From a virus: a DNA stretch of 64,000 nt. The stretch's first letter is position 1, and each line of letters begins with the position of its first letter. Shown piece by piece: positions 1 to 7,589 of this stretch. The position numbers and the translations under genes are program-made. The notes beneath the pieces were generated by a model, which was given only the letters and a program-made list of their open reading frames with translations, was not told the DNA's origin and ran no database searches. The stretch spans positions 1 to 64,000 of IMG/VR virus record IMGVR_UViG_3300030329_003548; one strand, written 5' to 3'.

Positions 1-2
1 TA

Positions 3-77
3 AATGGGCTGATTTGGCTAGTTCCAGCAGCGATTGCGGTATATCTAATGATCAAATTATATAAAAAATACTCATGA
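3..77 (+). CDS. C-terminal end of a small membrane protein (5' partial)
   Basis: An open frame runs in from the left edge and stops at 75-77, overlapping the next ATG (ATGA). The 24 visible residues are one hydrophobic stretch (LIWLVPAAIAVYLMI) followed by a basic end (KLYKKYS), which looks like a membrane anchor with a cytoplasmic positive tail. The start lies outside the window and the function is unknown. The ATGA overlap suggests translational coupling to the following gene. Confidence 0.5.
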   Translation, partial: NGLIWLVPAAIAVYLMIKLYKKYS

Positions 78-370
78 AGAAACATAAAGGAATACCCCTT
101 AACGACAATAACTTTGAAGAAGTTATGGCCAGTGATTTTCCGAGGGTTTATATACATGACATTAAAGATAACCCAGACGATACCTGCTCTATGGAAATTT
201 CTACCAATAAGGCTTTTGACGAACTCTTTAAGAAAGAAAAAAATCGTAAGCGAGTTAGCAAAAAGGGGGTACAAGAGTTTTTTATAGAGCTATTCGAAAA
301 GGGTATAGCTAAAGAAGACGGGTACGATGTCAAAAAGTTAAAAGAGATGAAACCAGGTAATGGAGACTGA
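74..370 (+). CDS. Hypothetical protein, 98 aa
   Basis: I do not recognise this protein. It is small, hydrophilic and charged, rich in Lys, Glu and Asp, with a probable helical centre (FDELFKKEKNRKRVSKKG) and no membrane segment or cysteine motif. Its ATG overlaps the stop of the preceding membrane-protein fragment, and its last 11 bases overlap the start of the nucleotidyltransferase gene at 360. It therefore lies in a tightly coupled early operon. The opposite-strand ORF over the same bases is a shadow. Confidence 0.6.
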   Translation: MKKHKGIPLNDNNFEEVMASDFPRVYIHDIKDNPDDTCSMEISTNKAFDELFKKEKNRKRVSKKGVQEFFIELFEKGIAKEDGYDVKKLKEMKPGNGD

Positions 371-797
371 CATTGAAACAGTAAAGGTAGTAGCAGCTAG
401 CGGGTATTTTGACCCTCTACATGTAGGTCATTTAGAGTATCTTGAAATGGCCAAGGGCTTAGGTGATAGGTTATTTGTAATTGTAAACAATGATATACAA
501 GCTCATAAAAAGAAGGGTAAGTCGTTTATGAAGTTAGAGGACCGACTTAGAATTGTTAAGGCATTAAAATGTGTAGACGTGGCGGTCATGTCGATTGACG
601 AAGATCTATCTGTATGTAAATCACTTGATATGATCAGACCGAACATTTTTGCTAATGGCGGTGATAGAAAGGAGGAAGAAATTCCTGAAGCTAATATTTG
701 TAGACAGCTTAATATTGAAATGGTAGACGGTCTAGGAGAAAAAATTCGTTCATCATCGGAATTAGTGAATAGATGTACCAATACAGAGCAAAGTTAA
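360..797 (+). CDS. Cytidylyltransferase-like nucleotidyltransferase
   Basis: This is a small single-domain nucleotidyltransferase of the TagD / RfaE C-terminal type, which joins CTP or ATP to a phosphorylated sugar or polyol. The family signature GYFDPLHVGH is at residues 15-24, with the catalytic HxGH at 21-24. A second nucleotide-binding motif (RSSSELV, equivalent to the ISST segment) lies near residues 130-136. At 145 aa it is close to the usual length. The substrate is unknown. With the glycosyltransferase at 3644 and the dTDP-sugar genes at 10.4-13.2 kb it suggests that the phage makes activated glycans. It overlaps its neighbours at both ends. Confidence 0.85.
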   Translation: METDIETVKVVAASGYFDPLHVGHLEYLEMAKGLGDRLFVIVNNDIQAHKKKGKSFMKLEDRLRIVKALKCVDVAVMSIDEDLSVCKSLDMIRPNIFANGGDRKEEEIPEANICRQLNIEMVDGLGEKIRSSSELVNRCTNTEQS

Positions 798-1117
798 TCA
801 GGGTCATCGACGGTGACACTGTAGATGCCATGATTGACTTAGGTTTCGATACATGGGTCAAGAAGCGAATCAGGTTAGGTGGTATTGATGCGTGGGAATG
901 TCGTACTAGAGACAAGAAGGAGAAAGCGAAAGGTCTCAAGGCTAAAGAATGGCTCAAACAAACACTTGAAGATTGTGATAATGAATTTATAATCGAATCA
1001 ACAAAAGTTGGTAAGTATGGTAGATGTATAGGGTACATATTTGTCGGAGATGATTTAGATTACTCTGTAAACTCGAGACTTATTGACGAAGGACACGCTA
1101 CGCTGTATGAGGATTGA
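773..1117 (+). CDS. Thermonuclease-like (SNase fold) nuclease
   Basis: A staphylococcal-nuclease-like OB-fold protein of 114 aa. The N-terminal segment [13 protein letters not shown] is the typical opening of the family. Residues R34, D39 and E42 (RLGGIDAWE) match the SNase Arg35-Asp40-Glu43 active-site set, and R84 (KYGR) can serve as the second catalytic Arg. Such enzymes cleave DNA or RNA using calcium. No signal peptide is visible, so it probably acts in the cytoplasm, perhaps in host nucleic-acid breakdown. It overlaps the upstream gene by 25 nt, and GMP reductase starts inside its last codons. Confidence 0.85.
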   Translation: MYQYRAKLIRVIDGDTVDAMIDLGFDTWVKKRIRLGGIDAWECRTRDKKEKAKGLKAKEWLKQTLEDCDNEFIIESTKVGKYGRCIGYIFVGDDLDYSVNSRLIDEGHATLYED

Positions 1118-2138
1118 ACAAGATATCAAGTTAGATTATAAAGACGTACTTCTGAGACCTAAACGGTCTATTTTAAACTCAAGAAAAGAAGTAATGCTAA
1201 AACGTCAATTTCACTTTAGACATAGTGATTATGAATGGCTTGGTCACCCAGTAGTAGCCGCTAATATGGATCATGTCGGTACTATGGAGATGGCACATGC
1301 CTTAAAGCAACATGCTATGCTGACTTGCTTACATAAGCATCACACACCGGAGCAGTATCAAAATAATTGGCAAGAGATTAAGGATAACGCTGCAGTGACA
1401 ACTGGTATAACATATACGGAATATGATAAAATAAAACCAGTATTGCGACATCTAGATGTTAAGTTTATATGCATTGATGTAGCAAATGGTTATTCGGAAA
1501 GATTTTCCAAATTTGTAAAAGTTGTACGGAAAGAGTTTCCTGATAAAGTAATAATAGCTGGTAATGTTGTTACCGGTGAAATGACGGAGGAGTTAATATT
1601 AAATGGAGCTGATGTGGTTAAAGTTGGTATTGGGAGTGGTAGTGTTTGCACTACTCGTATTCAGACTGGTGTCGGATATCCTCAACTCAGCGCGGTCATT
1701 GAATGCGCTGACGCTGCTCACGGGGTTGGTGGGCATATTATGGCTGATGGTGGTTGTTGTTGTCCTGGGGACATATCCAAAGCCTTTGCTGCTGGGGCTG
1801 ATTATGTTATGCTGGGCGGCATGCTTGCTGGTCATGCAGAATGTAGTGGGGAGATCGTCGAAGAAGAAGGACGACAATATAAACAATTTTATGGAATGAG
1901 CTCCGATACCGCTATGAACAAATATAGTGGCGGGGTCGCAGAATATCGAAGTTCAGAAGGTAAGACAGTCAACGTACCCTATAAAGGACCCGTCAGAGGG
2001 ACTGTGACTAGCATCTTAGGTGGTCTGAGAAGCGCTTGTACTTACATTGGAGCTAGCGCAATTAGATATATGCCCAAGTGCGCGACATTCGTTAGAGTAA
2101 CACAACAATCAAACGAAATATTCGGAAAAAATGACTAA
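1107..2138 (+). CDS. guaC: GMP reductase
   Basis: An IMPDH/GMPR-family barrel enzyme converting GMP to IMP with NADPH and releasing ammonia. The active-site loop [20 protein letters not shown] with its catalytic Cys is diagnostic of GuaC rather than IMP dehydrogenase, as are [14 protein letters not shown], the flap [15 protein letters not shown] and the C-terminal FVRVTQQ. There is no CBS insert, and the length (343 aa) matches bacterial GuaC. I chose the ATG at 1107, which overlaps the nuclease stop, over an in-frame TTG at 1083, because the protein then begins like known GMP reductases ([21 protein letters not shown]). It lies in the early nucleotide-metabolism block, presumably recycling guanine nucleotides. 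Confidence 0.93.
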   Translation: MRIEQDIKLDYKDVLLRPKRSILNSRKEVMLKRQFHFRHSDYEWLGHPVVAANMDHVGTMEMAHALKQHAMLTCLHKHHTPEQYQNNWQEIKDNAAVTTGITYTEYDKIKPVLRHLDVKFICIDVANGYSERFSKFVKVVRKEFPDKVIIAGNVVTGEMTEELILNGADVVKVGIGSGSVCTTRIQTGVGYPQLSAVIECADAAHGVGGHIMADGGCCCPGDISKAFAAGADYVMLGGMLAGHAECSGEIVEEEGRQYKQFYGMSSDTAMNKYSGGVAEYRSSEGKTVNVPYKGPVRGTVTSILGGLRSACTYIGASAIRYMPKCATFVRVTQQSNEIFGKND

Positions 2139-2772
2139 TACAATATTACAAATTACTAAAGTTAACCCTGAGTATGCTAAGGAGATTAGAGACTCATTTA
2201 ATCACTTACCGGAAACTGATCACCGCGACGGTAATTATAGACTGCGAAGATATTCCCGTGTTAGTGTCGACTGTGATAAGTCTACCGCGGTAGTGACAGA
2301 TTTACGTGTCAAAGAATTTAATCAAAGCAGTAAGTATAATCAGCATCAAGGTGGAATGTCGCGCGCGTTCGATAACATCGATCAAGATGTAATTAATAGC
2401 GCATGTCTTAGAGAGATGTGTAATGTATTTTATAGGGCATGTAGCTTGTCGTCACCGTATACGATGGATATACATCAAATGAGAGTACGCGCTAAAGGAG
2501 GAGCTACTCAGTTGTCTCCTGAAGGTTGGCACCAAGACGGATATGATTGCATTGCAGTTATTGGAATTGATCGTTGCAATATTATCGGTGGTGAGCTACT
2601 ATTATCAACAAGTAAGACGGACCCACCGTTCTTACAAGCAATTCTCGATCCAGGCACTATGGCTATTGTGGATGATAGTTATCTGTGGCATAACGGGAGA
2701 AGTATACAGCTTATAGAGAATGATGAACCAGGGTACATGGACGTACTCGTCTTTACAGCGAAAAAACAATGA
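2131..2772 (+). CDS. 2OG-Fe(II) dioxygenase (PF10014-type)
   Basis: This protein carries the family hallmark [11 protein letters not shown] (His-x-Asp iron ligands) and, further on, NIIGGELLL and a distal DDSYLWHNG with the third His ligand. This is the layout of the BsmA / isoleucine-hydroxylase-like 2OG-Fe dioxygenase family, which hydroxylates free amino acids or other small substrates using 2-oxoglutarate and oxygen. The substrate is not deducible. Length is 213 aa. It overlaps the guaC stop and the next small ORF by a few bases, so it belongs to the same early operon. Other 2OG enzymes share the fold, but the PEGxHQDG motif makes this assignment firm. Confidence 0.85.
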   Translation: MTNTILQITKVNPEYAKEIRDSFNHLPETDHRDGNYRLRRYSRVSVDCDKSTAVVTDLRVKEFNQSSKYNQHQGGMSRAFDNIDQDVINSACLREMCNVFYRACSLSSPYTMDIHQMRVRAKGGATQLSPEGWHQDGYDCIAVIGIDRCNIIGGELLLSTSKTDPPFLQAILDPGTMAIVDDSYLWHNGRSIQLIENDEPGYMDVLVFTAKKQ

Positions 2773-2978
2773 TGGAATTTAAGGATACATACAGCTGGCT
2801 GACTAGAATCAGATTGTGCTGGACTGTGTTAACAACAGGTAGACATAACCCTAAGGATTATAAGACTAGAGATGAAGAAAAACAATGGCAGATTTGCCGA
2901 CAGCGGGACAGAGAGCTGGCATCAGCAATCCGCCCAAGAACTGATACACATATAGACGATAGGTACATGGAGCAGTAA
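2769..2978 (+). CDS. Hypothetical protein, 69 aa
   Basis: A small, highly charged protein with a Trp-containing N-terminal helix (YSWLTRIRLCW) and an Arg/Asp-rich C-terminal half. There is no recognisable domain. Its start overlaps the stop of the dioxygenase gene, and the amidotransferase gene begins 3 nt after its stop, so co-translation with both is likely. Two consecutive ATG codons at the start leave the exact initiator uncertain. Function unknown. Confidence 0.5.
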   Translation: MMEFKDTYSWLTRIRLCWTVLTTGRHNPKDYKTRDEEKQWQICRQRDRELASAIRPRTDTHIDDRYMEQ

Positions 2979-2981
2979 ATT

Positions 2982-3647
2982 ATGTGTGGAATATTTGGTA
3001 GCACTCGCTTAGAACAATTTAAAACACTCTACGCTATGAATAAGCAGCGTGGAGACTTCGCTTACGGGGGTGTATATGTATCATCAACCGGTTCGATTAT
3101 ACATAGAGTACCAGGGGAACCTGACATGGCACTCGACAACTCCGACTACTATCTAGGGCATACACAGGCCCCGACGTCAATTGAGCGTGAACATGGCGTA
3201 GCTACTAGCCACCCGTTTCGACATAATGACTGGGTTGTGGCACATAACGGTGTATTGTCTAATGATAGAGATATTATACAAGAGTATTGGATAGGCTCAC
3301 CTCCGGATACAGTTAATAATGTTGACTCGTCAGTTATACCAGCATTCATTGATCACTGTTATATAGGTGAGGACAGCGACGAAAACGAAATCAAAGCTAT
3401 TACATGCGCTTTAGGTGCATTAAAGGGTACATTCGGTGTATGGATATATAATGAAAATAGTAATAACAAATATCTTGCCCGAGTAGGTAGTACACTTTTC
3501 AGAGATGTAAGAGATAATTACTTTTCATCCATCCAGGATCCATACCATACTCTCGTACCTCTAAGAGAGGGTGTATTGTATAAGATTACAGATACTATAG
3601 ATCCAGTCGGTGAGTTTGAGTACAGTTCACCGTTTTTCGTATTATGA
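2982..3647 (+). CDS. Class II glutamine amidotransferase domain protein
   Basis: The N-terminus MCGIFG, with nucleophilic Cys2 exposed after Met removal, is the signature of Ntn-type class II glutaminases (as in PurF, GlmS, AsnB). The RGDFAYGG segment and the SHPF...VAHNGVLSN stretch fit the glutamine-binding and oxyanion-hole regions. At 221 aa only the glutaminase domain is present, with no synthetase, PRTase or isomerase domain fused. Ammonia from glutamine would have to pass to a separate acceptor enzyme. Neighbours are the dioxygenase and a glycosyltransferase, so a role in sugar or base modification is possible but unproven. Confidence 0.85.
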   Translation: MCGIFGSTRLEQFKTLYAMNKQRGDFAYGGVYVSSTGSIIHRVPGEPDMALDNSDYYLGHTQAPTSIEREHGVATSHPFRHNDWVVAHNGVLSNDRDIIQEYWIGSPPDTVNNVDSSVIPAFIDHCYIGEDSDENEIKAITCALGALKGTFGVWIYNENSNNKYLARVGSTLFRDVRDNYFSSIQDPYHTLVPLREGVLYKITDTIDPVGEFEYSSPFFVL

Positions 3648-4357
3648 CAACTTTAATTGGAACCTGCACAAAACATGGTGTAGAGGGGTTTGAAGAAACT
3701 TCTACATATAACTCTATGCTTATTGGCTGTGCTAGAGAAGATTGTGACGATCATATTTTATATACAGATATGCACTTTCAGGCCGTCGTTAAAAAGAATA
3801 ATAAAGAGAATATCGGAAAGCATTACAACAAAGTATTAGACATGGCAGTGACTGAGGGGTATGATACAGTCATACTAATGCATGATGATGTTAAAATGGA
3901 TGATTTGGGTTGGACTGAAAAGCTACAAGAAGCATTTAAGGATAATGACATAGTAGGCCTAGCCGGTGCTACACAGGCTCAGATTAAGGAACCTGCACTA
4001 TGGCATTTAATGTCTAATCAAAACGATTGGTCAGGTGCAGTAGCACATAAAACAGGAGATGGTAAACAGTTTGTAACTAATTTCGGACCTGTACCGAATA
4101 GATGTGTTATAATGGATGGTTTATTTTTAGCTATTAAAGTTAGTAGTTTAAAACCTGAAGTTAGGTTCGACGAAAACCTTCCAGCCATAGCTCATCATTA
4201 TGATTTAGATTTTTGCTTGCAAGCTAACAAACATGGGTTAAAATTAACAACATGGCCTATATGGGTGCGCCACGATAGCCCTGGATTAGGAGACGTTAAT
4301 CAAGAGTTTCTTGACAGTCAAAGTTATTTTTTGAATAAATGGACAAGCAAAAGCTAG
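3644..4357 (+). CDS. Glycosyltransferase (GT-A / family 2-like)
   Basis: A 237-aa protein whose core fits a GT-A glycosyltransferase. A Rossmann-like segment reads YDTVILMHDDVKMDD, where HDDV supplies the DxD-type metal and sugar-nucleotide site. It is followed by a conserved acceptor region (GLFLAIK..., HHYDLDFCLQANKHGLKL), the usual GT2 D-x-D/E-x-C-x-x-A arrangement, and a terminal HD near WVRHDSPG. It starts within the amidotransferase stop and overlaps the helicase start. The acceptor could be phage DNA, virion protein or a host surface glycan; the sequence does not say which. Confidence 0.75.
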   Translation: MTTLIGTCTKHGVEGFEETSTYNSMLIGCAREDCDDHILYTDMHFQAVVKKNNKENIGKHYNKVLDMAVTEGYDTVILMHDDVKMDDLGWTEKLQEAFKDNDIVGLAGATQAQIKEPALWHLMSNQNDWSGAVAHKTGDGKQFVTNFGPVPNRCVIMDGLFLAIKVSSLKPEVRFDENLPAIAHHYDLDFCLQANKHGLKLTTWPIWVRHDSPGLGDVNQEFLDSQSYFLNKWTSKS

Positions 4358-5670
4358 ATACTGATTTTTTTGAGATTGTCGTAATATACAATATGTTAAC
4401 TAACCCTGAGTATTTGGGAACGTTAGTTGATACTATTGAACCTAGATATTTCAAGAATAAGCAAATCTCTTCTATCGTTGAATTAATTACGGACTTTTTT
4501 ATTAAACGTAATAGTACACCTACTATAACTGAAATTAAATCTCGGCTGACTACACCAGAGCTCAAAGAGCAATTTAAATACATCGTTAACCAGTTTAATG
4601 ATATTGATAGAAAGTTTAATAGAGATGAGCTATATGAAAATACAGAGAGGTTTATAAAAGAGAAAAGCGTGTATCATACTATGATAGACGTAGCAGATGA
4701 CTGCCAGGCAGGTAACATAGATACTGCTGATATATTGGACAAGTTTGAGAAGGCTTGTGGCGTAAACCTCACCGGTGGACTGGGAATGGAGTTCTTTTCT
4801 AATATCGACGAGCATATTGCTGATTTACAGAAAGAAGAAAAACATATACCGTCCAATTGGGAGTGGTTGGATAGAAAGCTAGGTGGTGGCTTTTTAGAGA
4901 AAGGTAAAGCTTTATATTTGTTCGCAGGAGCAACTAATATTGGTAAGTCAATATTTTTAGGTAACATTGCGTGTAACGTAGCAGCACAGGGTAAGACTGC
5001 TGTTTTGATATCATTAGAAATGTCTGAGCTAATGTATGCTAAGCGTATATCTACTAGTATCAGTCAAATACCTATAAGTGATTTAACCGGTAGTTCTGAT
5101 ATTGTTAAGCGAAATATAGAGACATATAAAGATAGTCACCCAGACTCTAGATTAATTATTAAAGAATTTCCTCCTAACGCTATATCTTCAACACAATTAA
5201 GTGCATATCTGCAAAAGCTAATACATCAAGGTATTAAGCCTGATATAGTAGTATTAGATTATATTAACTTGCTACATTCACCAATCGGGAACAACTCATA
5301 TGAGAGAATTAAACATACATCAGAGCAGGTTAGAGCCTTGTCGTATACGTTTAATTGTCCGTTCGTAACAGCTACACAAGTTAACAGAAGTGGCTTAAAC
5401 GAACACAATCCAGGTGTAGAAAATATTAGTGAAAGTATCGGTCTAGCCGCTACAGCTGATTGTATCATGAGCATCTGGCAAGAAGATGAAGATGTTGAGC
5501 TAGGTATTATTCGAATGGGGATGATTAAGAATAGATATGGTCAAAATTTCGGGTCAGTTGAGATGAGTGTTGACTACACTACACTGACGTTATCAGAAGC
5601 GGAGTCGATGAACAACACTGAACAATCAATGGCTATTGATAGAACTCTGAGATCTTTAGTCGAGGATTAG
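4339..5670 (+). CDS. gp41: Replicative DNA helicase, T4 gp41 / DnaB family
   Basis: Hexameric 5'-3' helicase that unwinds the replication fork and works with the gp61 primase. The Walker A motif is FAGATNIGKS (about residues 195-204), Walker B is DIVVLDYINLL, and the arginine-rich late motif is MGMIKNRYGQNFG. A DnaB-type N-terminal helical domain precedes the RecA core. Length is 443 aa against about 475 in T4. It lies upstream of a gp33-position protein, gp59 and gp32, which supports assignment to the T4-type replisome. Its start overlaps the glycosyltransferase gene by 19 nt. Confidence 0.93.
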   Translation: MDKQKLDTDFFEIVVIYNMLTNPEYLGTLVDTIEPRYFKNKQISSIVELITDFFIKRNSTPTITEIKSRLTTPELKEQFKYIVNQFNDIDRKFNRDELYENTERFIKEKSVYHTMIDVADDCQAGNIDTADILDKFEKACGVNLTGGLGMEFFSNIDEHIADLQKEEKHIPSNWEWLDRKLGGGFLEKGKALYLFAGATNIGKSIFLGNIACNVAAQGKTAVLISLEMSELMYAKRISTSISQIPISDLTGSSDIVKRNIETYKDSHPDSRLIIKEFPPNAISSTQLSAYLQKLIHQGIKPDIVVLDYINLLHSPIGNNSYERIKHTSEQVRALSYTFNCPFVTATQVNRSGLNEHNPGVENISESIGLAATADCIMSIWQEDEDVELGIIRMGMIKNRYGQNFGSVEMSVDYTTLTLSEAESMNNTEQSMAIDRTLRSLVED

Positions 5671-5680
5671 CTGTAATATT

Positions 5681-6604
5681 GTGGATTTGGATGTAAATAC
5701 TTTTCTCTTGAAGAAAAAGTTTGTCTTTACAGATATAGATTTGGACGGGTCTATGAGTTATCTGGTGTTTAGCTGGTTAACCGGTCATAGTGATATACCG
5801 TATTCTACGGTCAGAGTTAATGATTGCAGGCCCGCGTTTTCAAATTGGCTAAAAACTAATAACCCTAAAAAATACGATCAAATATATGTGTTTGATTTAG
5901 ACACATCGGACTGCATAGACCTAATTGATCTACCGAACGTTGTAATTATAGACCATCATACTTCCCACGTAGAGAATAAGCATAAGTATAAGAAGGCTAA
6001 GACGTTTATTAATGAGCAATCTAGCTGCTGTAAGCATATATACAATCTTCTACATAAAAAAGTTGATAATAAATTGACTGACCAGCAAAAGCACTTATTA
6101 CTATTAGCCGATGATTATGATTGCTATAAATTAGCTCTGAAAGATACACTATCGTTAAATTTTTTGTTTAGAAACTACCAAGGTGACAGGCTACGTAAAT
6201 TTATAAATGACTTCGGTGACGGGTTTAGCGGGTTCACTAAAGACCAAAATGCTATCATACAATTCTATCATAATAAGTTAAACTCTATAAAGTCGGAATT
6301 GCAAATACACGCTGCAGACATACCTATTAAAAAGAAAACGTATAAGTTCGTTTCTACTTTCGCCAGTGATTGTATAAACGAAGTTGCGGAACATATTATT
6401 AAAGACAACAGAGCTGACGTAGGTCTTGTTGTAAATTTAAAATCTAATAAGGTTAGTTTTAGGAAGAATAAAAGCGTGGATTTAGACCTATCACAATTAG
6501 CTCAAAAATTGTCAGATGAAGGAGGTGGACACAAATATGCAGCCGGTGGGTCGATCGGTAGTAAATTTTTACAGTTTACTAAATTGTTTAAACCAGTACC
6601 ATGA
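5681..6604 (+). CDS. DHH-family phosphoesterase (possible replacement for T4 RNase H)
   Basis: DHH/DHHA1 phosphoesterase of 307 aa. Metal-site motifs are visible: FTDIDLDGSMS (D-x-D), VFDLDTSD, IDHHTSH (the DHH triplet) and LADDYDC. The C-terminal GGGHKYAAGG is the DHHA1 substrate loop. RecJ, NrnA/oligoribonuclease and cyclic-dinucleotide phosphodiesterases share this architecture. The position just before the gp33-59-32 block corresponds to the neighbourhood of T4 rnh, so primer removal or 5' exonuclease work at the fork is a reasonable inference. Degradation of nanoRNA or signalling nucleotides remains possible. The start is GTG. Confidence 0.85.
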   Translation: MDLDVNTFLLKKKFVFTDIDLDGSMSYLVFSWLTGHSDIPYSTVRVNDCRPAFSNWLKTNNPKKYDQIYVFDLDTSDCIDLIDLPNVVIIDHHTSHVENKHKYKKAKTFINEQSSCCKHIYNLLHKKVDNKLTDQQKHLLLLADDYDCYKLALKDTLSLNFLFRNYQGDRLRKFINDFGDGFSGFTKDQNAIIQFYHNKLNSIKSELQIHAADIPIKKKTYKFVSTFASDCINEVAEHIIKDNRADVGLVVNLKSNKVSFRKNKSVDLDLSQLAQKLSDEGGGHKYAAGGSIGSKFLQFTKLFKPVP

Positions 6605-6930
6605 AACCTTCATCGATAAATCCAAACCCTAGCGTGCGTGTATGTGAGGAAGAGCTCAAGGATTTATTTCTCAATTTTTGTTCGTTTTTGTGCATAGTTC
6701 ATAATAAAAAGTTGAATTTACCAAATATTTTCTTATTATTGTTGAAGGAAGATAAAGTAAAAAAGCTGTATAAGGATATGGCTGATTTTGATACCGACTA
6801 TGAAGCATTTAAATCGTTTCTAGATTACGATAGTTCTTTGCATAAGAGTAAGTACATCAAAAAATATCTTAACGCAACATATAAGACACCAAAAAAACGT
6901 GGTAACAAACGAAGAAAAAAACGTGTATAA
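6601..6930 (+). CDS. Hypothetical protein in the T4 gene 33 position
   Basis: A 109-aa protein with a helical centre and a strongly basic C-terminal tail (KTPKKRGNKRRKKRV). It starts within the stop of the DHH gene and overlaps the gp59-like gene by 32 nt. In T4 the order is 33-59-32, and gp33 (112 aa), the late-transcription co-activator, occupies exactly this place. Size and synteny therefore suggest gp33. However, I cannot see the hydrophobic C-terminal clamp-binding motif of gp33; the tail is basic instead. Assignment is by position only. Confidence 0.45.
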   Translation: MKPSSINPNPSVRVCEEELKDLFLNFCSFLCIVHNKKLNLPNIFLLLLKEDKVKKLYKDMADFDTDYEAFKSFLDYDSSLHKSKYIKKYLNATYKTPKKRGNKRRKKRV

Positions 6931-7582
6931 CACGTATTTAAGAATTAACCGCACCCGAAAGGGTGTACCATATAAAATTCGTAAAAATTTCGATAGCTTT
7001 GTAGATACAGATAAGCATACATACGTTCGTAGATTGGTTAGGCTCTTTGCCAAACACACTAACATTAAGTGGAATGACTTCTTTAATGCACCTTATGAGC
7101 TATACCCGGACGATGTTGAGTTTGATCTAAAATTCTACACTTCTCCAAAAGCCATTAAAATATACTCTATGTATATGGCAAAACAAGATTCATCCTCTCC
7201 TGATAACAGAATCGAAGATATAAAAAATACATATATGTATATTTTTAAGTTTTGCAAACAGAATAATATGTGTCTAGACGAATATTTGCAGCATATGACT
7301 AACGACTTGAACACGTTCATTTTACATATACGGAATCACGACGTCTACATAGCAGCGCTATTCGGAATAGATGATTTCGAAAATATAATTTCAACAGTTG
7401 ATAATGACAGATTAGAGTTTACTATTGGTAAGTATGCATCAGATGTGCCTTTGCATCGAACTAGATTTTACAGCTCGAAAAAGGCTAAAAGGATTGCCAA
7501 ACAATGTGCTAATCAGATTAAAAAACTGTTGCTTAAACACAAAGAAGATACTATAATAAATCAAAATAAAGAAAATCAATAA
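6899..7582 (+). CDS. gp59: Helicase loader, T4 gp59-like
   Basis: Highly basic, all-helical protein of 227 aa (T4 gp59: 217 aa) immediately upstream of gp32, as in T4. By eye the middle resembles gp59: an N-terminal VYNTYL segment, a central DIKNTYMYIFKFCKQNNM stretch comparable to DIRNIYYF in T4, and a later FILHIRNHDVYIAALFGID segment. gp59 binds fork DNA and gp32 and loads gp41. The start chosen is GTG at 6899, overlapping the upstream gene. Length, synteny and the local match support the call, though overall identity is low. Confidence 0.7.
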   Translation: MVTNEEKNVYNTYLRINRTRKGVPYKIRKNFDSFVDTDKHTYVRRLVRLFAKHTNIKWNDFFNAPYELYPDDVEFDLKFYTSPKAIKIYSMYMAKQDSSSPDNRIEDIKNTYMYIFKFCKQNNMCLDEYLQHMTNDLNTFILHIRNHDVYIAALFGIDDFENIISTVDNDRLEFTIGKYASDVPLHRTRFYSSKKAKRIAKQCANQIKKLLLKHKEDTIINQNKENQ

Positions 7583-7589
7583 TACTAAT

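Noticed and set aside
1083-1106. TTG start for GMP reductase
   Set aside because: The eight extra residues are not typical of GuaC; the ATG at 1107 gives the standard N-terminus and overlaps the upstream stop.
1603-1899. Hydrophobic plus-strand ORF resembling a membrane protein
   Set aside because: It lies wholly inside guaC in another frame, with guaC motifs intact; its hydrophobicity comes from the frame shift of a Gly/Val/Ala-rich barrel region.
5674-5679. TAATAT as a -10 promoter before the DHH gene
   Set aside because: It is only one base from the GTG start, which leaves no room for a transcript start upstream of the codon; co-transcription with gp41 is simpler.
6601-6930. Firm naming as late co-activator gp33
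   Set aside because: Size and synteny fit, but the C-terminal clamp-binding hydrophobic motif is missing and the tail is basic, so only a positional label is given.
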